From NCBI GenBank assembly GCA_963682055.1, contig OY821744.1, forward strand, positions 873,001-937,000: a DNA stretch of 64,000 bases, in the 5' to 3' direction. This DNA is from Primula veris. Taxonomy: Eukaryota; Streptophyta; Magnoliopsida; Ericales; Primulaceae. Position numbers and translations under genes: made by a program. Numbering within the stretch: position 1 is the stretch's first letter; each line of letters opens with the position of its first letter. The notes below the pieces were generated by a model, which was given only the letters and a program-made list of their open reading frames with translations, did no database searches and had not been told where the DNA came from. Of this stretch, positions 40,196 through 52,900 are shown one piece after another.

Positions 40196-41707
40196 ACAAG
40201 AGTTTCATAATAAAAGCTACTTCTGATTTTCATAATAAGAATGTAAGGATTGCTTAGCTATTCAGAAGTAGCTTTACAAATGGTAACATGATCAGATTAA
40301 ACTCTTGTACAAATGAAAAACAGAAATATTGCCACAAAAAAAAAAAATTCTGATTTTCACCATGTTAATTTCTTTACAAATGGTAACATGATCAAATTAA
40401 ACTTGCATTGAGAAATAAAAGGGGGAAATAATGAAAAACTATATAATTTTTGGTAAAAATTAGTATAAATGTTACATGATAATACTAGATGATCGATGCT
40501 ACATAATGATCATTGTACACAATTTTACTCTTTGATTTTAACTTTTATGTTATATGGTGCTACATTATTATATGTACAAAATCTTAAGTAAAATTTGAAA
40601 ATTCGAGTATTTGCAGATGAAGTTGGATGTACTGATCAATAATTCTCTTTGTTTCAAAAAAAATAAAAAAAATCAATAATTCTCTCAAATAAAAGCTTTC
40701 TGCAAACTAGAGAATGTTATCTTTTATACTTTTATAGTATAATTTACATGACAAGTAGCCCTGATATAAATATAAATATAAATATGAATAATTAGAGATA
40801 TGGGTTCATTATGTACTTATGTAAATAATATTTTAAAAAAAAGTGAGTGAGATTTTGGGTCCCTCCCACATATAGGGACTCCATTTGTGTCAGATTCCAC
40901 TAAAATGTCGTACACGCCAAGGACATCTTATTATTTTATATTATTCTTTATCATTTAAAATTTTATTATACCTCTTGAGTTGTACCAATAACATAGAAAG
41001 AAAAGTTTGATATTATAAATTAATAAAAAGATAAATAGAGTGGAGGAAACCAATTAGAATACACTTATATACCGTGACAATTATTGTGTATAGGATCGAT
41101 GAAGTAAAAAGCATGTCGTGAGTCACGCAGCTACTGCTGCGGCAGCGAAAATAGAGAAACATGAGAATATATATCAAAACAATCAGCGCGATTTCATATC
41201 TTTTTACGTTTGATACGTTTGAATTTTTAGTTACTGAGTATGTTGAGTTTCTCAGGAGAGTGCAGAAAGTTATAAACATAAATGTGTTGATTGTAGGTTC
41301 GGCTGAATATGATTTTAGAAGGTTATGATTTGGTATTCAAAAAGTACTAGCTAGCAGCGTATTTTATTGTCCGCTTATCTCAAACTTATATGTAATAATT
41401 TTAATCGACTCGTTTTTAAAAGCATGACACTTAAATGATAGTAGATCAAGACTCAATTAAAAGGAAAATTCTTAGATCGATGAAGAAAAAAAAAACAAAT
41501 ACAACATCAATCGATCGCAACAAATATATCTAGAGGAATAATAATATAAATAATACACCCGGGTATTAATTTTTTTTTCCTTTGAGTAAAATGTCCTAGA
41601 ACTTTGTTCAATGTTGAAAAAAAAGACATAAATTGCATTCAACATATGATGTTATAGTAAAATGATAGGCTTTTGATTAATGCAGACGACTTTTGATTAA
41701 TACAGAC
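40196..41707. other. AT-rich intergenic DNA
   Basis: TGGTAACATGATCA(A/G)ATTAAAC occurs twice (about 40279 and 40379). Nothing else recognised. Confidence 0.4.
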
Positions 41708-41880
41708 GGTAATAGTACAAATTACGACATGTAATAAAAACTCAATCTACTAAAAACCTAAATAAATATATTAGAACCCTAGTTTGAGTCTATCCTAAAT
41801 TTAATTAATATTAATTAATTATTATTTTTTTAGTAGATTGAGTTTTTATTACGTGGCGTGATTTATACCACACCCTACTA
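41708..41880. mobile_element. Foldback MITE
   Basis: Inverted arms 41728-41756 and 41827-41855 share TAATAAAAACTCAATCTACT almost perfectly, and weaker inversion extends 20 bp outward. The spacer is AT-rich. Confidence 0.55.
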
Positions 41881-42202
41881 ATACAGCCGCAGTCTGCATC
41901 AAGCAGACAGCGTCTGTATTTAGCAAACGACAAAATGATAATAAGTGTGAAGATAAAATGAGCCAAATGAAATCATGACTCAAACTCAGATCTTTGATAT
42001 TAACATGATACATGGATTTGACGTTTCTTATAGTAACACAGAAATAATATGTAAATTACAAAAATTAGTGTTCATAATTTATTATTTTTTCTGCTTAAGT
42101 GCGCTTACCACTACTTAAACGGATAATAATGTTGCTAATTAACAAATTGATTATAAAGTGGGTTACGAACACCTAACATAGTTGCCTTTTGATCTAGTTC
42201 TC

Positions 42203-42236
42203 GACTATATTTTCTTCGTATACGAAGAAAATAGTC
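42203..42236. repeat. Near-perfect palindrome
   Basis: Arms TTTTCTTCGTA and TACGAAGAAAA meet with no spacer and extend outward to GACTAT/ATAGTC with a 2-bp offset. Role unknown. Confidence 0.7.
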
Positions 42237-42670
42237 ATTACCTATATGACTAAGATACTAATCATTATAATCCACACGAAATAAAATATTAATCATCGCA
42301 CTGTCGTTTTTAATTGATAGAGGATAAGGCCGATGACACTCTCGATTAATCTATTCGTTTTTGCTACTACATTAATTAATAATCGGTAGTGGTAATTTAA
42401 AAATATATATTTACTTTGTTAAAGGTTATTAGTAATAGATTAATAGTAATATCTATACTTCTATACTATTAGTTTATGTCAAGAGCTCTTATGCGTACTT
42501 GAAATAAATATTTACAAAAAACACTAAATAGTTTTAAAAATTACATTGGCAGTTAATAAAACAACTCAAAATGCACGGTTAAGAATAAAAAACTAAATAT
42601 TTTAATAAAATAAAAAAACAACTCTTTCTCCCTGTTCTATGTATTCTATCTCCTCCTATCAGTTATTTTT

Positions 42671-43894
42671 TGTTGGCCCGTGTGCTAACCTTAGAGGGGG
42701 GGGGGGGGTGAATAAGGTTTATGACGATTTTCGCCTAATTAAAATTCTAAGCAACTAACACCCAACTAATGCAATTCTAAGCTTAAGCGTTATAACAAGA
42801 GTTAAAGAATTGCTAGAATTACTTAACGCAAACAAGAAAATAAGCAATAAAATAAGTTGCGTAAAGTAAAAGTAAGGAAAAAGAATTGACACCGCGATTT
42901 ATAAAGGTTCGGCAAACGCGCCTACGTCCTCTCCTCGGTACTACCGAGTATTTCACTAAAAATGTTCTTGCGGATATTACAAATCCTATTGAGCTCAATC
43001 GACTGATTGACTCACCCTCTATCCGGGGTTCCTACTCTTGATACAAGTGAAAGAGAACACGTCTACGAGTCTACGACTCCCCCTCAATTTATGAGTACCC
43101 GAATGAAAAACCTAGAGCTTTTAAGCTTCACTTGCTTACAAAACCTCTACCCGTTCACTCGCTCATAATTGAGTTTATAAAACACTCGATACAAATTTAG
43201 TTACAAAAATGTAACTTCGCTCACGATTCTAATTGCTTCTTAAAAAGCTAATTGGTGAGTTGTTGATGATGATCGAGCTTGAATCTCCTTTTCTTTGATT
43301 TCCCTCTTTCTCGAATATATTCACCAAAATGGTGATTTTAGGGTTTTTATGAGATAGGTTGAAGGAAGTTAATAGATGTTGTAATTGGTGATTTAGGAGA
43401 GAGATTGGGGTGGTTTATATAACAGCAAAGTCTGTTTTTCTGGGTTATGACCGTTGAAGATATAACAGCTCTTTTCCAGAATAAGCTGAAAAGCTGTTTT
43501 CGAAAACTGCAGAAAACGATCGGTCGTTTTCTACAGTCGATCGGTCGTTTTACAGAAAACGATCGGTCGTTTTCTGAAAACGATCGGTCGTTTTTATACT
43601 GGACTCACTGGAAGAAATTGGACCAAAAACGATCGGTCGTTTTTGTCCAGTCGATCGGTCGACTGTAATCCTGGTCCCGTAAATCTTCGAATGCTCATAA
43701 CTCCTTCGTTTTAGCTCCGATTTTGGTTCCGCTTGAACCTATGGCTTCGTTATCGAATGCTCTATCATTTAAAGACCTGAAATATACGTTTTCTATTTTT
43801 GGACAAGACAAGAGTTATATCATCGAAATCGTAAAATCATTAAACGCATAATCAAATTAATAATCAAAATCATTATTGAACTCTATGTTCAACA
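42671..43894. mobile_element. Probable solo LTR (copia-type size)
   Basis: 1224 bp from TGTTGGCCC to ATGTTCAACA, with a 5-bp inverted terminus TGTTG/CAACA. Five T flank both sides, consistent with but not proof of a 5-bp target duplication. Near the left end is a 13-14 bp poly-G run in TTAGAG(G)nTGAATA, a motif I associate with plant LTR elements. Six CGATCGGTCG palindromes lie near the right part. No coding sequence and no second LTR nearby. Confidence 0.6.
43517..43661. repeat. Array of six CGATCGGTCG palindromic motifs
   Basis: CGATCGGTCG at 43517, 43538, 43560, 43581, 43630 and 43652, mostly inside AAAACGATCGGTCGTTTT. They are CpG-rich in otherwise AT-rich DNA. Confidence 0.85.
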
Positions 43895-45578
43895 TTTTTT
43901 TTATTTGCTATGGCTATAAGACTGTCATTTCTTAAAATTGAGTTTATGTTGCTAAGTATTTTTGTTTGATACTTCATAACAATTTACACATTTACGTGTT
44001 ATACCAGGTATCGCGTTGACAAGTACGCTAGTATATTATAAGCAAACAACATGGATCAAACTTTAATTTCAATGTATAGTGAGAGAATTAGTGGGAAAAT
44101 GTTGGGATCAATTGGCACAATACACGAAAATATAAAAAGCATCAATTTTCTTTTGGAAGTTAAAGCAACAAATATTATACTGCATCCAGATTAGAATAAA
44201 TTCTTGCACTCTTGGATGGATTAAAGTTTGCCTTTTTTATACTGATAAAGAATCTCAAACCAGTTAATAAAATTCAAATATTACTAAATTAATAGCTGAT
44301 TTAAGGAACTTTAACTAACTAAAATGATTTATCAAGACAAAGAATAAGACGTGAGATGAAGAAAAGCATATACAAGATATGTTTTCTAAGAGTGAATCTT
44401 ATTCCAAATTCTAGAAAATATATAATTATTAATTATATCAGAATTAGGATATGATTAGGTTGCTAACTAACCCATATTTTATGTCACATTTAGGCACATG
44501 CATATACTAAGTTATCGTTAGTGTTTGTCCATATATAATGATGGTTTTTAATTAGGAATAAAGTCACAAAAAGCCATTTATTATGCTGCTCCAAGAGAGC
44601 AAATTAAAAAGATGGTTTCTTTAAGACTGAAAAAAGAATCGTGTTTATTCATGACCTTTTTTTTTTCTCTCTCAAAATTTAAAATTCAATTTATTTCGTG
44701 CCGAACAATATGTACTTTAAAATGCAAACAAATAAATCTATCATTACAAAAAAAATATCAGATTATCATCAGACGTGTTGATCATTTATCGATGGTAAAG
44801 TGACTTTTATTTTGTAGTGTATATAGATATAAATCTGTAAATTATTTTATGTTCTTAGCACTTATAATATTAAGTCTTGAAAGTTTTTTTTATTGTTTTT
44901 AGATGTATGATGTAATAAGATCGTTTCGATCGTTTATTATTATTAATGAAATAATGGGTATTTCAACAATTTATATAAAAATTATAGTTAAAGGTTGAGT
45001 GCTTTCATAATAAAGTTTGTCACTTATAATTCGCATTGAAGTAGTCAAGAAAATAAAATTATTTTTATCTAATTGGATATGGATGGATTTAGCTTTTGTT
45101 GGAATAAAAGTCTTGTAAAGATGGACTTATATATGTACCTCTTCACTTATATAAAAAGAACACGATTTCACCTTAATATTAAACTAATAGTCAATCCTTA
45201 ACCCACCATTGATGTTATTTTACCTAATTATTCATTTACTAATTAAAGTTGATTGTACCAATTACCATCATAGTCATTATGCAATTACTAAAGTAATCAT
45301 ATGCTAGCTAAAAGGTAATTAATTAAAGACTATATGTATCACATTTTCCATGGAAATAATAGCTAATTAATAATGGAATTTTAACCTTTGCATAAAAGTG
45401 GGTAATATCCATAGTAAAATAATTACGGAATTTTAGCTTTGCATAAAATATGCTGTATGCGATATTGCGATTCTTGAGTAGACCAGGATGAAGAGATTAG
45501 GTTCATTCTAACTATTTTGATATGCACATGAGAAGTGGTCCTGAAACCATTATAAACAACAATCGAGCGTATATTCTC
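43895..45578. other. AT-rich intergenic DNA
   Basis: No gene or repeat recognised. Confidence 0.4.
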
Positions 45579-46372
45579 GGGAACGGAAATAAGAAACGGT
45601 ATGTGAAATGAAAACGACGCCTAAAATCTTTTGTGATATTTAGAATAAAATGCACACCAAACTTTTATAGAACTTACACAATATAATGTGGACATAATAG
45701 TTTTTTTTATATGCAGAAAGAAAAATGATCATACGCTTGAAAATTGCTTAAAGAAGATACTTCATCCGTCCCAAAATATTGAGATTCTATGTAATTACGT
45801 TCAACTTTGACCGATAATCGTATTTAAATTGTTGAAATGGAAATTTTTAAATTTTTTCATATTGTTTAACATTCGAACTATGTGATTAACTTTTGAAAAA
45901 ATCGATTTTGACAATTTAGATATGAGTTATCGGAAATAAGAAACGGCATGTGAAACGAAAAGAACGTCTAAAATCTTCTTATGTGAAATTTAGAATAAAA
46001 TGCACACCAAACTTTTATAGAACTTACATAAATTTATGAATTACACAATATATTGTGGACATAATAGTTTTTTTTATATGCACAAAGAAAAATGATCATA
46101 CCCATACCCTCCAAAATTATTTAGAGAAGATACTCCATCCGTCCTAAAATATTGAGGCTATATGTAACTACGTTCAACTTTAACCGACAAATATCTCGTA
46201 ATTAAATTATTGAAATATAAATTTTTAAATTTTTCATATGATTTAACATTCGAACTATGTGATTAATTTTTGAAAAATTCGATTTCGACAAGTTTAAATA
46301 TGATTTATTTGTCGATAAAAATTGCACATGTTTTCGTATAACCCTAATAATTTGGGACCGATAGGGTATAAT
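45579..46372. repeat. Tandem duplication of ~360-390 bp carrying a Stowaway-like MITE
   Basis: Copies start CGGAAATAAGAAACGG at about 45586 and 45939. Each contains AATGCACACCAAACTTTTAT, then a family-S MITE (45771-45945 and 46140-46372) starting CATCCGTCC(C/T)AAAATATTGA. The second MITE ends TTTGGGACCGATAGGGTA. Confidence 0.7.
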
Positions 46373-47087
46373 TTTGGGATTTATGCGAACGTGATCAGGA
46401 GGACATATATATATATCATCATGCAGACATGTAATGTTGGCCTAATTAAAGGTTATTAGGTCTGCCTAAATTGTAACTAGTATCACGTTGCTAATTCACA
46501 AATAAATGCATGTTGTTATTAAGTTATTACTCTTCCTACTAATGTAATTTCACAACAACAACAAAGAAAGTTGTGATTGGATTATATTAATTAATTGCGC
46601 ATGCCATACTATTCAATAAAACTGATCATTTCCTCAATGATGAACATAAAATATACTTGATGCTAACCATTTATTACGCTTTTATAACTTTTTATTGAAA
46701 TACTGTTAAATAAATAAATAAATATATATCATTCTATTATAATAATTCAATGCAAGTCGAATGAAACTGTCCAATTTAACCAGTTTTTTTCAAAAATACC
46801 TCTATACTTTTTTATTAATTACAATAATATCATACTCACATAAAAAAAATATAAAAAGTAATAACTAATAACACTATTTATCGCTCTTTATCGACCAAAC
46901 ATTCTTTTAAGTCTTATCATCTTATACTATTTTTTTTTGTATTATCCGCATTTGTATTATAACTATACTTATTTTCTATATTTTAATTGCATTACGCGTC
47001 ACACACGCAACGCATGAGTCACGATTACTCATATATATTGATATACACTAAATAGGAATGCGAAAATCTCATATGAAATAAGCTAGT
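46373..47087. other. AT-rich intergenic DNA
   Basis: Nothing recognised. Confidence 0.4.
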
Positions 47088-47288
47088 CACTACAGGAAAA
47101 AATTCATTTAGTGTCATAATTTTTTTTCGATTATATTGCTAAAGTGATTGTGGCTAAATTTTAGCAAACAACTTAGCAACAAATAGCAACATAATTTGTT
47201 GCTAAACTATTGTTAAAATTTAACCACAACCAATTTAGCATCATAAAAAAAAAAATATGATGGTAAATGAACTTTTTTTCTTATAGTT
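47088..47288. mobile_element. CACTA-like foldback MITE, second family
   Basis: It begins CACTACAGGAAAAAATTCAT and ends with the rough inverse (ATGAACTTTTTTTCTTATAGT), with inner inverted words GTTGCTAAA. Length about 200 bp. It is distinct from the CTGTCACAA family. No target duplication seen. Confidence 0.55.
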
Positions 47289-47726
47289 AAGTCTAAAATC
47301 TTTAATCGGAGAAGAAATAAGAACCGTGCTATCATTTTATTTTATTTTATTTTATCTACACTATGCAAAGAAGCGTGTATAAGAAGTGTGTGAGTTAGTC
47401 GTGTCATTATTCAATGTTTATGAACCTCCAAATAGAAACATGTGTACAACTTTAATTTTTTTAGAAACGTTACAAAATTGAAAAGATTATTGTCCATGAA
47501 TTTGTGCATTATTTTCATACGGCATTTAATAACTTTTCCACAAAGGAAATGTTATAACCTTTCTCATTCTTTTTCTACAATTTTTAGATTACGGTTATTC
47601 ATGAGTCTTGTATCACTTTAAAGTTACAATGACATGTTATTGACGAGTCATTTTTTTGTGGCGTGACTGTCTTGTAAATCAATTATTTCTGTGGTACATG
47701 CATATAATTAAGCACACACCACAAAA

Positions 47727-47912
47727 CACTACAAAATAATGTTTGATTTAATGAGAGTCAAAAGCTGTCACAAGTCTGTCACTAATTTAAAAAGCTGTCA
47801 CAACTTGACTAAACCGTCACAAATCCGTCACAAAAACCGTCGCTAATAAGCTCGTAACAAAAAATACCGTCACTAATTCTTCCGTCGTTATTTGAGTATT
47901 TTTTTTGTAGTG
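47727..47912. mobile_element. Nonautonomous CACTA-type MITE, copy C
   Basis: 186 bp, CACTACAAAATAATG to TTTTTTGTAGTG, with 3-bp AAA on both sides (47724-47726, 47913-47915). Same family as copies A, B and D. Confidence 0.78.
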
Positions 47913-48004
47913 AAATAAATTGGAGCAAGAAATCAATGAATAATTATACACAAACAGATGATATACCAACTTTTAAGCTATATAAGTTTTTTTTTTGCAA
48001 CAAC

Positions 48005-48192
48005 CTATATAATGATTGATTTAGTGAGAGTCAAAAGCTGTCACAAGACTGTCGCTAATTTAAAAAGCTGTCACAAATCTGTCGTAAATTGACTAAACTG
48101 TCATAAACCCGTCACAAAAACCGTCGCTAATAAGCTCGTAACAAAAAATACCGTCACTAATCCCGTCGCTATTTGGGCTTTTTTTTGTAGTC
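48005..48192. mobile_element. Nonautonomous CACTA-type MITE, copy D, decayed ends
   Basis: The same interior as copies A-C, with CTATATAATG in place of CACTACAAAATAATG on the left and GTAGTC on the right. It lies 92 bp from copy C in the same orientation. Confidence 0.7.
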
Positions 48193-49978
48193 AGTTTATC
48201 GGTGTATCTGATTGGTAAAAATAAAAAAAAACGTATGTTCTTCTTTACTACATACAGTAGAAAAAGAAGAAAAAAAAAAAGCAAATAAAATAATTCAGAA
48301 TTGTTATCAACTACTGCCTATAATAAGCCAAACAAATCTAAATGGTGTAACGCAAACCAATTAAAACTAGTGTAAGGGTAGTCTTATTAGGACCACTATA
48401 TGCATTACTAATGTGGGTCCAAACTCAAATAATTTTTCAAATTATAGATGATGTTGTAGCATCTTTATGTCGATATATATAATGGTGGGTCGATATTGAA
48501 ATAAAAGTTTTATTCTTGTTTCATGTGACAACAGCATATACAATATTATACATTATCTCAAATCTATTTTCCATTACTGTTTTTCCCTTCACAAGTCACA
48601 TTGGTTTCAACTTTTTTTTAAAAAAATATATATATAAATAATTGTTTTGTGACTTAAGCAACTTCTTTTTTCAATTATTCATAATGACAATGATAAAATC
48701 AGATCGTTCTTGACAACAATCATCAGATTACAACGCAAGATTTTAGATGTTTTAAGAAAAGAAATGATAGATGAGACACTCAGACAAGTAGACGAGAAAT
48801 GATCGCACTCTTAAACAAAATGATAGATGTTCCCCGTAACTGACCGACACGTAAACAAAACAGTACACGATAAATAAAATTAGGTGATTTAGTAGTTCAC
48901 GTTATGAAAATATGCCAGACGAGACGCGAAAACGTGAGCTAGATGCAGACAAGTCATTGTGATTTGTGCATACTGACTATTGAACAGAAAAAAGAAAACA
49001 AGGGTGATGTGTTAAGCACTTGCTAATTATTCAATTGGTTGCACAATTATGGCATAAATTGCAGCCAATAAGAGATAATCTTCTAATGTTTAAAAATATT
49101 AGCAAGTAGGGCTCATTATCTGGATTAAATTATGCAGATTTACATCACTAAGAATAGACATACACAAGATGAGAGGCACAAACACAAACAAGCTTAAGAA
49201 TCTACATTTGCTACGCAAGGTTTCGTTTTAGCGTTTACTAAGGCTTTATTGGTTGGATCTTTTAAGCCCCGTTTATAAATGGATTACTATCGGTTGTTCT
49301 AAGCTTTACGAAAGAAGTTTTTTTCCTCAACAACACAGTGAGTTGGTTGCTTATAAGTTGCAGCCAAACAGGAAAAAAAAAGGCAGAAAAAGTTGAGCTA
49401 CCTGTGGGCAATACACTATGTTTAGTGCTTACTGATCAAATGAATAGAAAAAGGGAAAAGGTACAAAGCAATTGCTCTGCAATTTGTAGACAAAAGATTG
49501 CTCAAGTGTACTCACTAGCCATCTGCAACACAACTCATCCAAATCAACAAAAAATATCACATGGGCAACACTGTAATAACCAAATAACTTGGTTCAAACT
49601 ACAAACTGCTAATTAAAAGAAAAGGCTTTTGGTGAAAAACTAATATAATTTCACATACCACAGGTCCACAACTGAATCTACTTCAAAAATCAATTCGGAA
49701 AAAGGCCAGCGAATACAGAAAATGGTTGTACATACTACAATAAGGTTGCTACATGAATGACTTGTCGAAAATTCCGGACTATCTCAGAGAAGTACAAAGC
49801 AAAAAAAAAAAAGGAAGGGTCAAATGTATGAAATCAGTCAACAAAGCATTAGGAGATGTTTATGAGACATTTAAATTCCATGATTATAAAGCATCAATGA
49901 AAGCCTTTGAAAGTAACGAGGACAGCAATTGTTGAGTGCTCAATCCTCACTTGCCCCTGAGAAAGCAAAAGTAGACTG
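48193..49978. other. Intergenic DNA and SmE 3' flank
   Basis: No gene recognised. Part near 49979 should be SmE 3' UTR. A 60-residue plus-strand frame at 49753-49935 has no recognisable domain and is antisense to that UTR. Confidence 0.4.
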
Positions 49979-52900
49979 TCAATGATTGTTCCTGATAAAG
50001 AAAAAAGATGAACTTTATATAACAGTGTTCTATATGATGACACTTGAGAAATATGATTCACTTACGTATTCATCATCAGCGTAATGTTATCGCCTTTGAG
50101 TAATATCCTCCCTGGTGAAATGTGAAAACACAAGAAAATGAAGGGTTCAGAGCAAACACTACCAAAGAAACTAATTGAAAAGTAAGCAACTAAGGGGGCA
50201 TGTCTGTCTTCAGATGCAAAGAAAATAAGCTTGACTTTTTTAGGGTAAGAAAAAAGCTGGGTTCATCTAGTTTCAAGCTTCTAGCGTCTTATAAAATCAA
50301 AGAAATTCGGCTTCTAAGCTGGTCTACCAATGAAAGTATACGCCAACTTTTAAGAATAAAACTGAGTTTAAACCTGGAACCAAATAAGGCTGAAGTAGAG
50401 AAAACTCACCAAGTACTTTTCTGGTTTTCTTCTTAACATTTACTTCTTCAGCTTCCTCTAAAACCAAGTTCATGTATTCATCAAAACCCTGTAAAGGTAA
50501 GGAAGAACCTGAGTTTGATGAAAGGTCGAATAAAAAAAATACGATGAATATTTTTTAGTTAGTTACAGAAACAATATAGATTAGCAAAACACCAGGCACA
50601 TACAAGTATTGCATTTACTTGTTAGCAACAATCCAGCAGACTTATGAAAAGGGGTCACTGAGACGATGTATATTGTATGCAGTTATTCTTTGCTGTTACT
50701 AAGATAACACTTCTAATATCAATAGCCCATACAAATACCTACATCTCACATCCAACTCACCAACTCATACAAAGTTATAACCCCAAAACAACACTTATCG
50801 GCTGTCGTTAACCATCCCGATTCTCTGCTACTTATGCATGTAAAGATAAGGATTGTGTTTGGGAGACCGCTTGGAATTCAGATCCTTTAAGACAAAAAAA
50901 AAAAGAGGCAAAATTGACCAGTTCCTTAATAAGATGTCACAGTTGAACTTTGACCAAACCAAAGATGGCAAAACAAGGCAACTGCAGAAGGTTATTGGCT
51001 CTTTTGGAGATAAAAGATAGACAAACTACATTGTTCTTTTCACAATTAAGAAGTATCACATAAATTCTACAAGTAATTAAATATTTAATTCGTTTATAAT
51101 AAATTTTATCTTCCTATCCTCTTGAAGGTTAGTTGCAACAACCGATAATAACTCTCATGGACATAAAAAGCAAAGGTTTGCTGTAGTGAAATGTATACAT
51201 ATATCAAAACTTTACCCCTAAATATAGCAGAATTTGATTGCTTAATAGAAATAATTACTAGTAGTATAACTAGCTACTCATGTATTCCCTAAAAGCAGTA
51301 GCTAAATAACATATTTGAGGAGTTGGTGAAAAACATGGGCACTCAACAATTAGTTACAATTCAAGGCTGAAGTTACAAAAAACGTGTAAGTAACCATATG
51401 TATCATTTGATTTCATGATCTTATCCAACAATCGTGACTCCACTTCGGACCAAGGCCTTGACAGGACAAGTCGATTAATATCTCGTCAAAAAATAAAATA
51501 CAAAAAAACTCATTCCCATGAAGACCTTCTTGTTAGATTGTTATTCACCCAATAAGGCCATGTAGTATATGAAAGAATACTAAGTACTTAACTACTCCAT
51601 GAACTAACAGAAAGATCAGCTGGCAGATCCTCATCCTAAGGGTGCAAAAGAGTTCCCCCTTATAAACATATAAATACAAATAAATAAACTTCATACTCGT
51701 TTGCTTATAGAACACAGAGGATTTCATTCACACTCTTTTCCAATAATATTATGTCGAATTTCATTAAAATATGGCTTCAATAATTTCCTTTCAGTAGAAT
51801 AGTCGGCATATGCAAATACAAACACATATATAAGGCCTTCACACCTCAGAAGCAGAGAAGTTTTCTGAAATTCTCACTCAAGTATCTATAACATAACATA
51901 ACACAACATCAGTAGTAGATTAAACCTCATGCTTTCCAAATCAGAGATGTAATTTTAGCACATTCAAGTTTTAACCTAAGTCTCTATCCAGAAAAATGTT
52001 CTATAGTTTCCATCTAGGTTGGCTCAGTTATGTTATTGTTATGATTACTTAAGAAAATAAGATATGGGTCCATATGAATGAATAGCAACCTAGGCCCCTG
52101 GCCCATGATAAGAAACAAACACCTATAAGGCCCAAACTAGATGAACCATAATCTTATGAATTTGGTTTAGTGAGAAAATAGGGAGCATTCTAATTTCTCG
52201 ATAAATATGGAAGACTTTGCTAATCTTCTTTACATTCAAGTATGAAAGCAGAACCTTTTTACCAACTTTAATTCGATGTACACTTGTATTCACAACACTT
52301 ACACTGCCAATATTGAGAATTTATCACCTTGTTACGAAAAAAATTCTTCTCTACTTTCTGCAAGACAGGTTAAGTAATAAATTTAACCATTTCTAGCTTA
52401 TCCAAAATCTACAATGCTATACTTTTCTCAACATTTGTCTAGTTTACTGGCCTTGGTTCGAATCAGGCATCATTTCTTTGTGAATTCTTGATTAAAGAAC
52501 AAAGACTTGATCATTAAAGGATTAATCATGGGGGTATAAATGACCAGGACAGCATCCTTCTGAGGGAAACCTAATTTCAAGATAGCATCAGGTTATCCTG
52601 TATAGTTTCAAGCAACAAACGAGTGTTCAGTAATTGATAATTATTTTCTCCCACAGATTTTTTCTGTGATGGACAAACCAACTAAAGCTTCTTAATTACT
52701 AGGTCACTCAAAAAACTTAATCTCACTGTCAATTTATACTGAAATCAAAACAAGTGATATTCCTAATATTGGTCCAAAATCTCTTCTGGTCAAGGCCAAA
52801 GTTAAAGTAAACAAGTAAATCCGAATGGAACCAAATCCCAATCAAAATCATGTATAGACGCGCATCCGAAATCGCTCACCCACATTGACTTACACAAGCT

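Noticed and set aside
43500..43670. CGATCGGTCG array considered as a CRISPR-like array
   Set aside because: Units are short palindromes with no regular unique spacers, in a plant nuclear LTR; CRISPR arrays are prokaryotic.
49753..49935. Plus-strand 60-residue basic frame as a possible small protein
   Set aside because: Antisense to the SmE 3' region, no recognisable family, and includes a poly-A-derived lysine run.
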